Source: Lepas anatifera
Lineage: Eukaryota > Arthropoda > Thecostraca > Lepadidae
Direction: 5' to 3'
Assembly: GCA_034440635.1 (NCBI GenBank)
Contig: JAOTON010001528.1
Span: forward strand, 916,501 to 980,500
Length of the DNA: 64,000 nucleotides
Part shown: positions 43,001 to 52,727 of the stretch, one piece after another
How the letters are laid out: each line of letters opens with the position of its first letter
Numbering within the stretch: the stretch's first letter is position 1
The notes under the pieces: model-generated
Told to the model about the DNA's origin: nothing
Database searches by the model: none
What the model saw: the letters and a program-made list of their open reading frames with translations, nothing else
Program-made: the position numbers and the translations under genes

Positions 43001-44322
43001 GCATGACCGACAAATAATAGCCCATCTTAGACCTGCGTGAAAGACCACAGCGTGCTCTGTGTGTTGAGGCTGGCATGACTATCCCGAATGATTATGGATC
43101 ACGCTATGTTCCAATCTGGGTTATTAGCCTTATGGATGACTTTGAGCTTAAGTGACTCTGAAATATTCTGAATGTGTTCTGCTGTGTGTTTTTGAAGAAA
43201 ATTATCTCAAAGCAGTTTACTCTAAGTTTCATTCTTTGCATTATGCAAATGTTCATTTCGCAATCGGACGGGCTTCATCGACTCTCCTAATACATACATT
43301 CTGAGTTTTATCACTTATTCCACAAAAAACTAAGAAGTACCATATAGCCATTGGTCGATAGGCCTACTGGAATCGCCCAATTACATTTGTGAGACTAAAT
43401 GTTAGATATGAACAATCTCTGAGCCTATTGTTGATCTCCCTGTTGGTAGCTGGTATTTACCTGATTGCTGATGTGAAGGCGTCGTGAATTATTTGGGGGT
43501 TGAACTCCTCAGTTTCCGATTTTGTAGTCAGGTTGCCCCCACTCGCTCTCCACGCCAGTCTCTCCACGAAGTCTTCTGCACTGAACGACTCCTGAAAAAA
43601 CCATGCCGCACGTGTGACTCAAAGTAAACACAGCACCTCTACTATCGGGTGTGGGCTGAAATGGTCGTGTGACTAGTTTGTTTATGCCTAGAAATAAATA
43701 CCCAGGCTTTTTATCATTGATTTCAGTACTTTGAAACGTGCTCATTTACGCGCTATTGTGAGTTTTCAAATCCACGCAGAACACTTTTAAAACTACCTCA
43801 ATTTTTTAATAATGACAACTTCTCTCAGGAAGACTGAAATATTCTAAGTCCAGCACCGCTGTCTTCATTGGCTCAGTCCACACATTATCATATACATAAT
43901 TTTATCCCTTTATCATAATTTTAATTGGATAAAAATATAGAGCAAATTGTTGCGCGGGCAAAGTGTAAAATTTCCGGACGTTATAACTCCTGAACCATTG
44001 TACCTAACAATATCACAAGCGTCTTCTGGGCTGCCGATAACCCCACGGACAAAGTTTGAAGAAAATTGAAGACATGAGAATGTAGAATCGACCATCGCGT
44101 GTGCTGAAATGTCGTGGAATGCCCCACGTATGCAGTGCGTGCAGCCGACAGAAATGATAATAGCGCAATCTACGTACAGGTGTCCGGACCTCCTTAGGCT
44201 CGATATCAGCATGCAACTTTTGCACAACCTACACTCAGTCTCATCATGACATTCTTCTCCTTGCAATACCGTGTCCCACAACTCACCTGTTCCACCTCAT
44301 CCAGCAGTTTGTACATCATCAT
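28270..44322 (-). CDS. EXOC5: Exocyst complex subunit Sec10 / EXOC5 (complete, 14 coding exons)
   Basis: Coding exons, in transcript order: 44287-44322, 43461-43591, 42365-42482, 41778-42040, 40424-40607, 39485-39640, 38205-38377, 37282-37501, 36782-36922, 34763-34896, 33703-33889, 31420-31576, 30232-30392, 28270-28359. They total 2151 bases (716 residues plus stop), close to human EXOC5 (708 aa). All introns are GT-AG and all phases join. Sec10 hallmarks appear in order: EDFVERLAWR, ATKVVHLGDQLESVNTPR, FKGYSQCVDAFIEQSQ, FNMGHDSSFLNKLAKKLF, AQLFDILTN-like MQLFDILTNSLLVEHIDYGI, TKLDVGLDRTL, TEQRKTDFRPD, DGQNVDAVLTELG, AVICDVNEYRKS, and the C-terminal FIQLRADYKSSKLA. Start: MMMYKLLDEVEQ, with an in-frame TGA upstream. 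Known role: a subunit of the octameric exocyst that tethers secretory vesicles at the plasma membrane. Five of the 13 introns carry a minisatellite at an exon edge; intron 7 has a weak donor (GG|GTTAGA). Confidence 0.96.
28360..29189. other. EXOC5 intron 13, unique part
   Basis: Non-repetitive part of the last intron. TGACCT half-sites occur at about 28814 and 28837, and a TGACCTTGACC pair at about 29148. No gene or RNA seen. Confidence 0.45.
29190..30253 (-). repeat. 41-bp minisatellite, about 26 copies, made of the exon 13 end and its 5' splice site
   Basis: Each minus-strand unit holds GTCTGCTCTCAGGGCACGCTG (or near variants) followed by GTGAGTTACTACAGAGGCC. The first 22 bases of the unit are the last bases of EXOC5 exon 13, and the next 19 are the start of intron 13, including a consensus GTGAGT donor. 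The array begins inside the exon and runs 1 kb into the intron. Variants (CACAAG, CAGCAAG, GTCACTCACC) recur in blocks, which points to repeated local duplication. Confidence 0.95.
30393..31419. other. EXOC5 intron 12
   Basis: It contains a short donor-derived array next to exon 12, one diverged repeat copy at about 30842-30880 and a strong short hairpin at 30749-30787. The rest is unrecognised. Confidence 0.5.
30748..30792. repeat. Perfect 16-bp-stem hairpin in EXOC5 intron 12
   Basis: TTATGCCAGGTGCGCA and TGCGCACCTGGCATAA are exact inverse complements separated by only TGC. Flanking CACTTA/TAAGTG extends the symmetry after a 2-base interruption. It is too short for a microRNA precursor; it may be a cruciform-prone site or the centre of a lost fold-back element. 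Confidence 0.7.
31290..31438 (-). repeat. About 47-51-bp repeat, three copies, made of the exon 12 end and its 5' splice site
   Basis: On the minus strand the units start CCAGTACAACACCACAG, which is the last 17 bases of exon 12, followed by GTAATGG, GTACGGC or GCAAAGC and then ACACCGCAGAAATGCCGCCC. The first two copies keep a GT donor; the third has lost it. A diverged further copy lies at 30842-30880. Confidence 0.85.
32234..32310. repeat. (TA)n microsatellite
   Basis: About 38 uninterrupted TA units in EXOC5 intron 11. Confidence 0.95.
32480..33400 (+). pseudogene. Decayed Ty3-type pol fragment in EXOC5 intron 11
   Basis: Across several plus-strand frames one can read remnants of a reverse transcriptase: a region like 'ILVPKKHGK', then 'VCIDFRNINAMT', 'LDLKSAICQLGIKEEHK', 'LQFLGDIIMLSKTLEEHIQLLELVF' and 'VCVDLEKIKAMKDM'. 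Many stops and frameshifts interrupt it. It is antisense to EXOC5 and unrelated in age to the intact LTR element. Confidence 0.7.
33970..34190. repeat. (CT)n and CTCTCTCCCT-type microsatellite
   Basis: A pure CT run at 33970-34036 followed by interrupted CT/CCCT/TTTC blocks. It lies in EXOC5 intron 10 about 80 bases upstream (minus strand) of exon 11, so the transcript carries a GA-rich tract there. Confidence 0.95.
34897..36781. other. EXOC5 intron 9
   Basis: Apart from a SINE fragment at 35436-35515 nothing is recognised. Two short inverted copies of AGACTCTTGCAAGAATCCGA-like sequence at about 36008-36035 and 36228-36255 give a 28-base inverted repeat (AAAAGCTTTCGGATTTTCGC and its counterpart). 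Confidence 0.45.
35436..35515 (-). repeat. tRNA-headed SINE fragment
   Basis: On the minus strand GTGTTTTAGTGGTTAGAAG (A box) and CCCGGTTTAAATCCGGGG (B box) are tRNA-spaced and followed by an AT-rich end. It resembles 4540-4660. Confidence 0.55.
37498..37952 (-). repeat. 53-bp minisatellite, about 8 copies, abutting the exon 8 3' splice site
   Basis: Minus-strand units read CCACCCACAGCCCGCC, then CTTCTGTCGGCAG, then AGGTGACACGGGGCC. The true acceptor of exon 8 is the copy CCCCTCTGTCGGCAG|TG. The bases after AG in the repeat (AGAGGTGACAC) resemble exon 8 (GGAGGTGAAGC), so the unit probably started with some exon sequence. Copies vary by small deletions. Confidence 0.9.
38372..39115 (-). repeat. 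About 45-bp degenerate minisatellite abutting the exon 7 3' splice site
   Basis: On the minus strand units read GGGCTGGCCTGTGTGTGGCAG followed by TATGGCGGGCTGCGTGTGACC. The true acceptor of exon 7 is GGGCTGTCCTGTGTGTGACAG. About 16 copies fill most of intron 6. Units shorten away from the exon by losing single bases and CA pairs, which may be biological or a sequencing artefact. Confidence 0.88.
39641..40423. other. EXOC5 intron 5
   Basis: No repeat, gene or RNA recognised. Confidence 0.4.
40608..41777. other. EXOC5 intron 4
   Basis: No repeat, gene or RNA recognised. Confidence 0.4.
42460..42850 (-). repeat. 55-bp minisatellite, about 7 copies, made of the exon 3 start and its 3' splice site
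   Basis: On the minus strand each unit holds TCCCATTTGCAG followed by ACAGTTGACAGATATTCAGA. The bases after CAG are the first 21 bases of EXOC5 exon 3 with one change. The array therefore places up to seven tandem 3' splice sites with exon starts before the real exon. Confidence 0.93.
42860..43460. other. EXOC5 intron 2, unique part
   Basis: No repeat, gene or RNA recognised. Confidence 0.4.
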
Positions 44323-44323
44323 C

Positions 44324-44870
44324 TTGAAGGAGATGTCGTTACTGCTGATAGCTAGTCAGTCTCTGAAAGTACGGATTTTGAAGTCAGTTTTAAGTCCGAG
44401 GATCCGGGATGAATGGGTATCTCTTACTTGATGCTTTGCTCCGCCAATAAGATCACTTGGGTAATTTCTGAAAGTGAATGTCTTAGGCAACATTTTCTCC
44501 TTAATCTAAAGGTATTGATCTAGATGCATTTCATGAACCTCAGAGTCGGCGGCAGGCGGAAGTGTATTATGCAGGCGGGTAGCATCCAAGTAGGCCACAG
44601 AACACAATACGCCACAAACGATGGTGAAAAACAATTATAAAGTATTTCAAATTCAACTTTAGGTTCAAATGTTCTGCATGCCACTTTTCCTACACTTCCT
44701 CATTGGTGCAAAATGACCTGGGTAGACGAGATACCGGTTTCACAAAGTTCAACTTTACGCCTGCTTTCCTGACATGCATATAATGCATATTGTTGGAAAA
44801 ATTAAAAAAATAAAAAATTAAAAAAAGGGAAAAAAAAAAAATTTTAATTTTAAATCATATTTTCCCAAAA
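44324..44870. promoter_or_regulatory. 5' flank of EXOC5
   Basis: Upstream (minus strand) of the EXOC5 start. The 5' UTR and promoter probably lie here but no initiator or TATA could be chosen. A possible UTR acceptor (CTTTCAG) lies about 50 bases before the ATG. A/T homopolymers occupy 44800-44870. Confidence 0.35.
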
Positions 44871-44879
44871 ATAAAGTTT

Positions 44880-45440
44880 ATACTACTGCTTAACACGCGC
44901 TCTGGAGAGGGGTCTGGCATTTACACGCACTGGAGGGGGGGGGGGCAGGTAGCCCCTAAGATCTCGGAAACTATGAGGCGTAGAAAGACGCCGCTAGGGG
45001 GGTGGGAAGGGGCTATTATGAACTACATCATGACACATTTTTATTGACCTAAGTCAATATCTTCAAAGTCAAATGAGGTCATACGGGGCTAATCTTAGCC
45101 ATGCTGGGGACCGACTGGAAAATGCCGTGATTATACGGAAAAAGGCAGGAATAATCTAAAGGCGGAAAGGGTTCATAGAGGGCATGTCACAAAGAACCTT
45201 CCCTACAGTTTTAGGGTCAAGGTCATTCAAGGTCATTGACCTGTAAGGTCACGATATGATATACTACTTATAATGTACAACATGACTAGCATTATAGCAA
45301 CTGTTTGGTGGAAAATGAGGTTTTACCTTTCCAAATGACCTTTGACCTTGACCTTTGCATTGAGGAAACTAACTATGACGTCATATCATAATATATTTCA
45401 GACCAGGTAACGCCATTTGACCAGAAGCACTGAGGTTAGT
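44880..45440 (-). repeat. Dispersed repeat rich in AGGTCA/TGACCT half-sites (copy B)
   Basis: Inverted match to 1-380 over about 44880-45300. It contains GGTCAAGGTCATTCAAGGTC at about 45221 and TTTGACCTTGACCTTTGC at about 45342. Confidence 0.65.
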
Positions 45441-45875
45441 GACCTTGAAAGTACTGATGTCCGACCGCGCGATTACAGCGATCTCAAAATACAGGTCTGA
45501 CTTTGAAAGCGGTTCTCTGGCTACCTGGGAAAACCAGGTGGGGGCGGGCCTCCGAGGCCCCCTCCAGCGCGCGCATGGACGGCCCCCCTCGGGTTTTGGA
45601 TATAGGATAAAAACAGCAGCGCACAGCACCACCGTACTTGGCATACCTTTTCTCTGATCATTTTTACAACCTTTGTCAAAATTTAAAAGGCTAGGTTAGG
45701 TTAGCAACCATTGAATAACTGATGAAATGCATGTTTTTTGCACTGAATTGCATGGGCTCAACACTGTTTTTATGTTATCTCCAAAAACAAACCCTGATGA
45801 ACCCCTCACCCGTCAATGTACGTGTTAATCGATAGTATTAACTTTATTTTTGGGAAAATACTAAGTTTAGAAAGC

Positions 45876-46024
<149 letters not shown>

Positions 46025-46299
46025 GACAGACCTTTTTCTATTTATTGCTATGTAAAGTCCCTATTTTCTTGTGCACCAAGATCCAAACATATCAAGCAGT
46101 TTCATACCACCAGTACATGGTATGAAATCAACATTAAGTATGAAGCATAACTCCAGGAAATCGTCACCCACTACTACAAAAATTTGCCACAACCATCTGA
46201 CAATACTCTCTGAAGGAAGGTTAGCAAGTTAACTGCTCAACAGGTAAGAAACTACAGGTCAACCCCAGTGTCTCTATCACTCTGGGTCAACCCACATAT

Positions 46300-48701
46300 A
46301 AGCAGGGGCAGACACAGACCTTAGTTACCTTAGTTGATCGGGTCTTTATAAGGCACCGAGGAGCGCCTGTCTTGCCCGTTCTCATCGAGCTCGGTACAGG
46401 TACTAGTACTAGGATCATGTCGGGAGTCTGAACAAAAGTTCACACCAGTGCTTATCGATGTTGCTTTTGAAACAGTTAGTAGATGTTGACTCGACCACCC
46501 AGGAAGGAAGGCTGTTCCATTCGGACACTGTGCGAACGGAGGAGTGGTTTCTCCTTACTCTTGAAATTGCCCGAGGCTTTCCACCTTAAATCGGTGCCCT
46601 CTTGTGGTGCCGGCGGGAGGATCTTGGAAGAACTCGTACTTTGATAACCCCAGCTGTCCGTGCATGAGCTTATACATGAGGATCATGGCCCCCCTTTTGC
46701 GTCGATACCAAAGGGATGGGAGATTCAGCCTGCGAAGGCATTGTTCATATTCGAGGGCTTGTAGAGATGGCACTAGTCTTGTTGCCCCACGCTGAACTCT
46801 CTCGACCAGAGCTTGATCAGCCTTATTGAATGGTCCCCATACTACATTGGCATATTCGAGGTGGGGTCTTACTAAAGCCTTGTACAAAAGCTTCAACACC
46901 TGATCGTCCATGTGGAGAATAGACCCTCTGATGGTCCCAAGGATTCTGTTGGCCTTTAGGACTGCTGCGGCAGCGTGTCTTCGGGACTTCAGATCCTCGT
47001 CCACAAGCACGCCAATGTCCTTCTCATGCGCAGGCTGAAACAGCTCGTTTACTCCCATACAGTAGGTTTGGCGGGTGTTCGATGTTCCCAGGTGGAGGGT
47101 GCTGCATTTGGTCACATTGAATGGCAGGAGCCATTTCTCCGACCAGGCTTCCAGCTTGTGAAGGTCATCCTGCAGTCTGTTCTGACCCTCAGGATCTCCC
47201 ACATCAGCAAACACCTTGGCATCATCTGCAAATAGTCGGACCTCGCACTGCAAGTTGTCGGGAAGGTCATTTATGAAGATGATGAAAAGGGTTGGGCCTA
47301 AAACTGACCCCCTGTGGGATCCCACTAGTGACAGGGGCCCAATCCGAGGTGGCTCCATTTACACGCACCCTTTGTTTTCTGTTGGTGAGGAAGGCCTGAA
47401 TCCAAAGGAGGAGGTTTCCTCTCACTCCCAGGTCTCTCAGCTTTGCGATGAGGCGTTTATGGGGCACCGAATCAAAAGCCTTAGCAAAATCGAGGTATGC
47501 CATATCGACTGGACGACCTTCTTCCAACATGCTGGTCCAGGCCTCCATACAGCTAAGAAGTTGTGTGGAGCATGATCGCTTAGGGAGAAAGCCATGCTGT
47601 GCACCATTCAGGGATCCAGAGTCAGTCAGGTGGGCCAGCAGGGCCTCCCTTATGATGGACTCAAGCACCTTGGAGGGAACCAAAGTAAGGCTAACAGGCC
47701 TATAGTTGGATGGGCTGTTCCTTTTCCCCTTCTTGTAGATAGGTATCACCTCGTCAACTTTCCAGTCAGCTGATAGGAGTCCAAGAGCCAGAGACTTCCG
47801 GAAAACTGAGCACAGTGGAACACTAAGGGGGGCAGCAGCTTCCGAGAACACGCGGGTGGAGTCGGTCAGGTCCGGCAGAGAGCACTGTTTCAGTGCTCTT
47901 AGTTTTTTCTCCACCATGGCTGGGGTGAGGTCAATGTTGTCCAGAATGTGCTCATTCTCAGGTCTCTGGAGAGTGGGAACTGCATCTGAGTCCGGTTTCC
48001 TGGTGAACACACTAGAGAAAAACGAAGAGAGAATGGCTGCCTTTTCCAAATCGTTGGTAGCAACAGTTCTGTCCCCTCTCTGCAGATCAACAACCTGTTC
48101 ATGTACTCTGGTCTGGGAGCGAGTGTATGGCCAAAAGCCTTTGGGATTCTCTTTTACCTCACTAGCCAGCTTCCTTTGGTATCCTTTCCTGAGTTTCCGA
48201 GTTAGCCTCCTGAGGTTGTTCCTCTCTCTTTTAAACTGTTCCCAGTGGATATCCTTGTCCGCACTTAGACTGGCCTTGTCATATTTATGCCAAGCCTTCT
48301 GTTTATGCTTGATTTGCTGAAGGGCCTCCCTGTTTAAGTAAAGCTTCCTTCTCTTTCGGCAAGGAGGCTTGATGGGAATGCATTCACTAATCATAGTGTG
48401 CACCTTGGAAACAAAGAAGCTGTACTCTTGTTCCAAATCCAAACCATAGTATGACTGCCAATCCAATTCAGATGCCAGATCTTGTACCTTGTCGTAGTTG
48501 CCTCTGTTGAGAGCTAGTTTTGGACAGGACACAGATTCCCTGGACTTCTTGAGGAGGGCTAGCTCCATAGAAATGCAAATATGGTCACTTGATCCAAGTC
48601 CTGGGAGGTAGTCTAATCTTTTAACCATCTGTTCATCCAGTGTGAATGCCAGGTCGAGGGTGTAAGGAGTTTCGGTTAATTTACAGAATAAGGTGAGCAA
48701 T
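46300..48701 (-). pseudogene. 5'-truncated CR1/Jockey-like LINE, frameshifted
   Basis: On the minus strand the remains begin with the end of an endonuclease domain (GLGSSDHICISMEL). A long linker follows, then reverse transcriptase with AYLDFAKAFDSVPH, SGIPQG, FADDAKVF and the thumb-region LYKALVRPHLEYANVVWGPF. The frame shifts near 47300 (within SGIPQG-SVLGP) and near 46560, after which WNSLPSWVVES and NCFKSNIDKHW complete the C terminus (stop about 46415). The 3' end reads CAACTAAGGTAACTAAGGTC. ORF1 and most of the endonuclease are missing. Confidence 0.88.
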
Positions 48702-49564
48702 CACTGACAACTAAGAAAGTTGTCTCATTCGAATGATTGCAGCACGCCCTACAAAATTTCCAACAACATTTTTTTCCGCCGAGCTACCGTTTCCAAAATA
48801 TTCAATAATATTTCTTCCATAAGGCACACCACACAACACTGCGGACCAAGTGCGAATAACTGCTGGAAATGCGTCACAATCGTAGCACGAGCAGGGGCAG
48901 GCTGTAGTTATCCAAAAGTCAACCGATGACACTAGTTAATAAAACCTCTAGAAAACCTTCAAAAAGCTCTGTCACTCGTACAGAAGGAACGGAACAAAAC
49001 GGAATGAACAAAACAAAGCCGGCACATCCACTCAGACCTAACCTAACCTAACCTAACCTAACCTAACCTAACCTAACCTAACCTAACCTAACCTAACCTA
49101 ACCTAACCTAACCTAACCTAACCTAACCTAACCTAACCTAACCTAACCTAACCTAACCTAACCTAACCTAACTAAACCTTACCTAACCTAACCTGCTTCG
49201 CTCGCATCAGAAATCGCCTGATAATATTTTATTTCGCAACTATTACATCCATCCGCCATTGTACAAATCTGACGAGCGTCGTTGCGTTATGTAGAGGTTT
49301 TTATTTTGGAGTGTTTTATCCCTCTTATCCTGGCATGGTATCTGGCATCTTTAATAAACAGTAGCGTTGCTGTGCTGTGTGGTGTTGGTGTCGTGCGCGG
49401 CATTTCTGTGGTAGTGTAGTGGTAATATAGGAGGGAAATTCGATGGGAGAAAATTATTTGCGGAAGAAATGGTTGCTAAATTCGTTTTCAGCACATAAGA
49501 TTGTGTCTTAAAATGGCCATTAGAATATGGTACGCAATTGCTCACCTTATTCTGTAATTAAACC
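48673..49564. repeat. Interval bounded by a 29-base inverted repeat
   Basis: ACAGAATAAGGTGAGCAAT at 48683-48701 recurs inverted at 49537-49555, with a few more matching bases outside. The left copy is the first visible LINE sequence. The interval holds the (CCTAA)n array and no recognised gene. Confidence 0.65.
49029..49195. repeat. Interstitial (CCTAA)n telomere-type array
   Basis: About 33 units, nearly perfect, on the plus strand. TTAGG/CCTAA is the ancestral arthropod telomere repeat. The array is internal, with ordinary DNA on both sides. Confidence 0.95.
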
Positions 49565-49599
49565 GGAGTTTCTCCATGACAGTATCAGTATCAGACCCA

Positions 49600-50660
49600 A
49601 GTTTTGGAGGGGCCAAACCGGTCTGCCTCTCGGGGGGAGGGGTGGGAGGCTGGGAGCAAAGATTTTTGCTCTATTCAAAATTTATCCGGAGTTTGGGGAG
49701 GGCTAAAAGATAGTTTGGCCCCCTCCAGCGCTTGGGGGCATGGCCGGAATGCCCCCCTTGCGTCCGTCAATGCATATAAGCGGTGTTAACACCTCCCTTT
49801 CGTCCATCTTTAAACATGCAATCAATAATCATACCTAAGATGTACCAATGCCATATTCTTTTACACACCTAGGTAGTTCTCCAAGAATAAGCAGCCCCGT
49901 ACACACTCCCTTTTTCTTTCAAACACAATTATCACGGTTCAATTCTTGAAGCGCCTTGGTTCAATCAAGGCCCGGCTAATGGTCAGGCAAAGGCCTATGA
50001 TCAGGAAAAACTAGTAGCAGAAAATGTTTTTTTCTGATTCAATATTTTATAGTTTCGCTTTCATTTTAAGCGAATCAAAAGATAGTATTACTTATATTAA
50101 TAGCCATTCTTGCTATTAATAGGCAAAATTTATAAAGCAGCCATAGATAGCGCATTTAGGACAAAACAAATATTTCGGCTTTTAAAGAAAAAAAAAACTT
50201 TGTGTAATTTTTGAAGAACTATCACGTGGTTTATTCACTGTTTTACCCTCAAGCTACTGAAGCTTGAGTTGATAATTTCTTCAAAGACTGCATTGCGCAC
50301 ATTGCGCACACTTGTGTTTTGTTTTTGGACGGCGAGTGTGACGACGACGACGGCGGGCGGTCGTCGGTTGTGCGGCGGTGGAGTAGTAGGTAGGTAGGTA
50401 GTTTGCGGTGGAAGTAAAGAGGTAATATTAATAAATGATATTGTGGATGAGGAGCAATTGAGCAGTATTTTTAGATATTTTTCATGCACTTTTCAATCAG
50501 TTTCACCACTTTATATGGTTAAGCCAATACCAGAGATAAGTGTCTTTAATTTTTTGTGTACATGTGTTATTTGTGCCAAGGGATTCCTTCAGACTGGATG
50601 GTCAGCTAATCTACATTGAGGTGTCCACTTTCCCAAAAGATTTTCCATAGAATTGATACA
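49600..50660. other. Intergenic, nothing recognised
   Basis: A (TAGG)n-like short run occurs at about 50389. The minus-strand frame 50235-50489 has no recognised features. Confidence 0.4.
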
Positions 50661-50664
50661 TACC

Positions 50665-50840
50665 TTACCTTAGGTTACCTTAGGTGTACGGGACTTTCTG
50701 AGGCACGCCAGGTGCCTGTCTTGCCCGTTCTCATCGAGCTCAGTACAGGTAATGTTTCTAGACTAAGTTGGGAATGAATACATCAGATTAGCCCAGTGAC
50801 GATCTATGTTGTTCTTGAAGCAGTTTGTGGACTGGGATTC
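50665..50840 (-). pseudogene. LINE 3'-end fragment with TAAGG tail
   Basis: Homologous to 46300-46500: both share TGTCTTGCCCGTTCTCATCG and a stretch encoding the C-terminal NCFKNNIDRHW-like residues on the minus strand. Its 3' end on that strand is ACCTAAGGTAACCTAAGGTA. At about 50835 it joins head-on to a plus-strand fragment of the same family. Confidence 0.7.
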
Positions 50841-50930
50841 CAGTGGGGGAAACTGTGGTCAGCGTTCCCAAGAATAGCTACGTTCCCAATAATGGGAATA
50901 TTGACCCATATTTGGGAACGCTTCTTCCAT
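50826..50930 (+). pseudogene. Inverted LINE C-terminal fragment
   Basis: The plus strand here (TGGGGGAAACTGTGGTCAGC, then GTTCCCAAGAATAG) matches the minus strand of 53635-53705, encoding the family's last residues before its stop (ESVGETVVSVPKND in the other copy). Confidence 0.65.
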
Positions 50931-51753
50931 AAATGGAAACGCACGTTCCCAAGGATGGGAACTCCCGTGAACGATGTTTTCAGAAAACACAACAGGAGCT
51001 TAGAAAAGACAAGGGTAATCTTTCTACCTGGTCAATTTTAACTCTTCTTAAAATTTGAGGGGGAGTTCTACTTTGAATTAGAAAATCTGTCTTTGAAACC
51101 TCCCTCAAATATTCGTCTAATCTGCGCGATCCAACCCCAACGGTAAAGAACGATGGAAAGATTGCTCTGAAACTCTGCAGCCAGGCAGGTATTATTTTTT
51201 TAGATAATTTTGGGGAAATTCAATGAAAAAATAGTAGTATAAAAACAAAATTCCAAAATTGTAGACGGAAAAAATATTTCTCTTGGCGTCACACAGTTGC
51301 TGCCCACCATGTGCTGACGAATGAGGAAATAGAGGAAAACCGTGCCTTTCATCTGTTTATGAAGTAAGTAGTGCTTAAAAGTGGTATTTTCACATTTTCT
51401 AAGCTTTTTTATATTGATTTGTATCAGAAAGTTTTTAGATCCTGTAGTTTTTGTCCCCAAGATCGTTTGAATTATTCCGTAGTGTTTTGATGAATTATGG
51501 TGCGTCGATGCATCAACTCGATATTTTCTACTGGGGTGCTTCATTTAGGTATTATCGCAGTAGGTGGATCACATCTCTCGGTTCAAAAGGATCACATCAG
51601 AAGGTCCACAGTTCATATGTTCTACCGCTCAAAATGTCTAACTTAAAAAGTCAAACATTCAAAAGGTCCAAAGAGGCGTGCTCAGATGCATGAGAGCGGG
51701 GTGCATGATAACGCAGAGGCGTGCTAAGGCACCTGATAATAGGAGGCTATGAG

Positions 51754-52066
51754 GGTTAGGTTAGGTTAGGTTAGGTTAGGTTAGGTTAGGTTAGGTTAGG
51801 TTAGGTTAGGTTAGGTTAGGTTAGGTTAGGTTAGGTTAGGTTAGGTTAGGTTAGGTTAGGTTAGGTTAGGTTAGGTTAGGTTAGGTTAGGTTAGGTTAGG
51901 TTAGGTTAGGTTAGGTTAGGTTAGGTTAGGTTAGGTTAGGTTAGGTTAGGTTAGGTTCGGTAAGGTTAGGTCAGGTCAGGTCAGGTCAGGTCAGGTCAGG
52001 TCAGGTCAGGTCAGGTCAGGTCAGGTCCGGTCAGTTCAGGTCAGGTTAGGTCAGGTCAGGTCAGGT
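51754..52066. repeat. (TTAGG)n then (TCAGG)n array, left palindrome arm
   Basis: About 43 TTAGG units to 51968, then about 19 mostly TCAGG units. TTAGG is the ancestral arthropod and TCAGG the beetle-type telomere motif; here they are in separate homogeneous blocks. Confidence 0.95.
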
Positions 52067-52331
52067 GTGTATGCCCTAAATCCCTATTTCCTAGTCTGGG
52101 GATATCAACCCTCTTTCCAGAATCTGAGTGCGCCTCTGGTCTGGGTACCACTTTTCGAAATGTCATAGAAATATCCCCAAATTCTGCAAGAAAATCCCTA
52201 GAGATGAAACAGACGGAGGGAGGGGAAGTTTGAGCAGTGTTAAGTGGTACCCAGACCAGAGGTGCACTCAGATTCAGGAAAGAGGGGTGATATCCCCAGA
52301 CTAGGAAATAAGGACCAAGGGCATACACAAT

Positions 52332-52512
52332 TGACCTGACCTGACCTGACCTGACCTGGCCTGGCCTGGCCTGGCCTGACCTGACCTGACCTGACCTGAC
52401 CTGACCCGACCTGACCCAACCCAACCCAACCCAACCCAACCCAACCCAACCCAACCCAACCCAACCTAACCCAACCCAACCCAACCCAACCTAACCTAAC
52501 CTAACCTAACCC
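52332..52512. repeat. (CCTGA)n, (CCTGG)n, (CCCAA)n, (CCTAA)n array, right palindrome arm
   Basis: Counterpart of the left array in inverted orientation, but with extra variant blocks: CCTGA, four CCTGG, CCTGA again, then CCCAA and finally a few CCTAA. At 181 bases it is shorter than the left array (313 bases). Confidence 0.95.
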
Positions 52513-52727
52513 TCATAGCCTCCTATTATCAGGTGCCTTAGCACGCCTCTGCGTTATCATGCACCCCACTCTCATGCATCTGAGCACGCCTCTTTGGACA
52601 TTTTGAATGTTTGACTTTTTTAAGTTAGACATTTTGAGCGGTAGGACATATGAACTGTGGACCTTCTGATGTGATCCTTTTGAACCGCGAGATGTGATCC
52701 ACCTACTGCGATAATACCCTTCATTTA

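Larger units (their letters stand above)
51548..52718. repeat. Large palindrome carrying telomere-type arrays in both arms
   Basis: Left arm 51548-52151 and right arm 52244-52718 are inverted copies around a 92-base loop. Each arm has, from outside inwards: about 200 bases of unique sequence (TAGGTGGATCACATCTC, GTTCTACCGCTCAAAATGTC, GCACCTGATAATAGGAGGC), a five-base-repeat array, and about 85 bases of unique inner sequence (TAGTCTGGGGATATCA, GGTCTGGGTACCAC). It encodes nothing recognisable. Its termini are not obviously those of a known transposon. Confidence 0.9.

Noticed and set aside
51754..52066. A chromosome end
   Set aside because: The telomere-type repeats are internal, with inverted counterparts and ordinary DNA on both sides.
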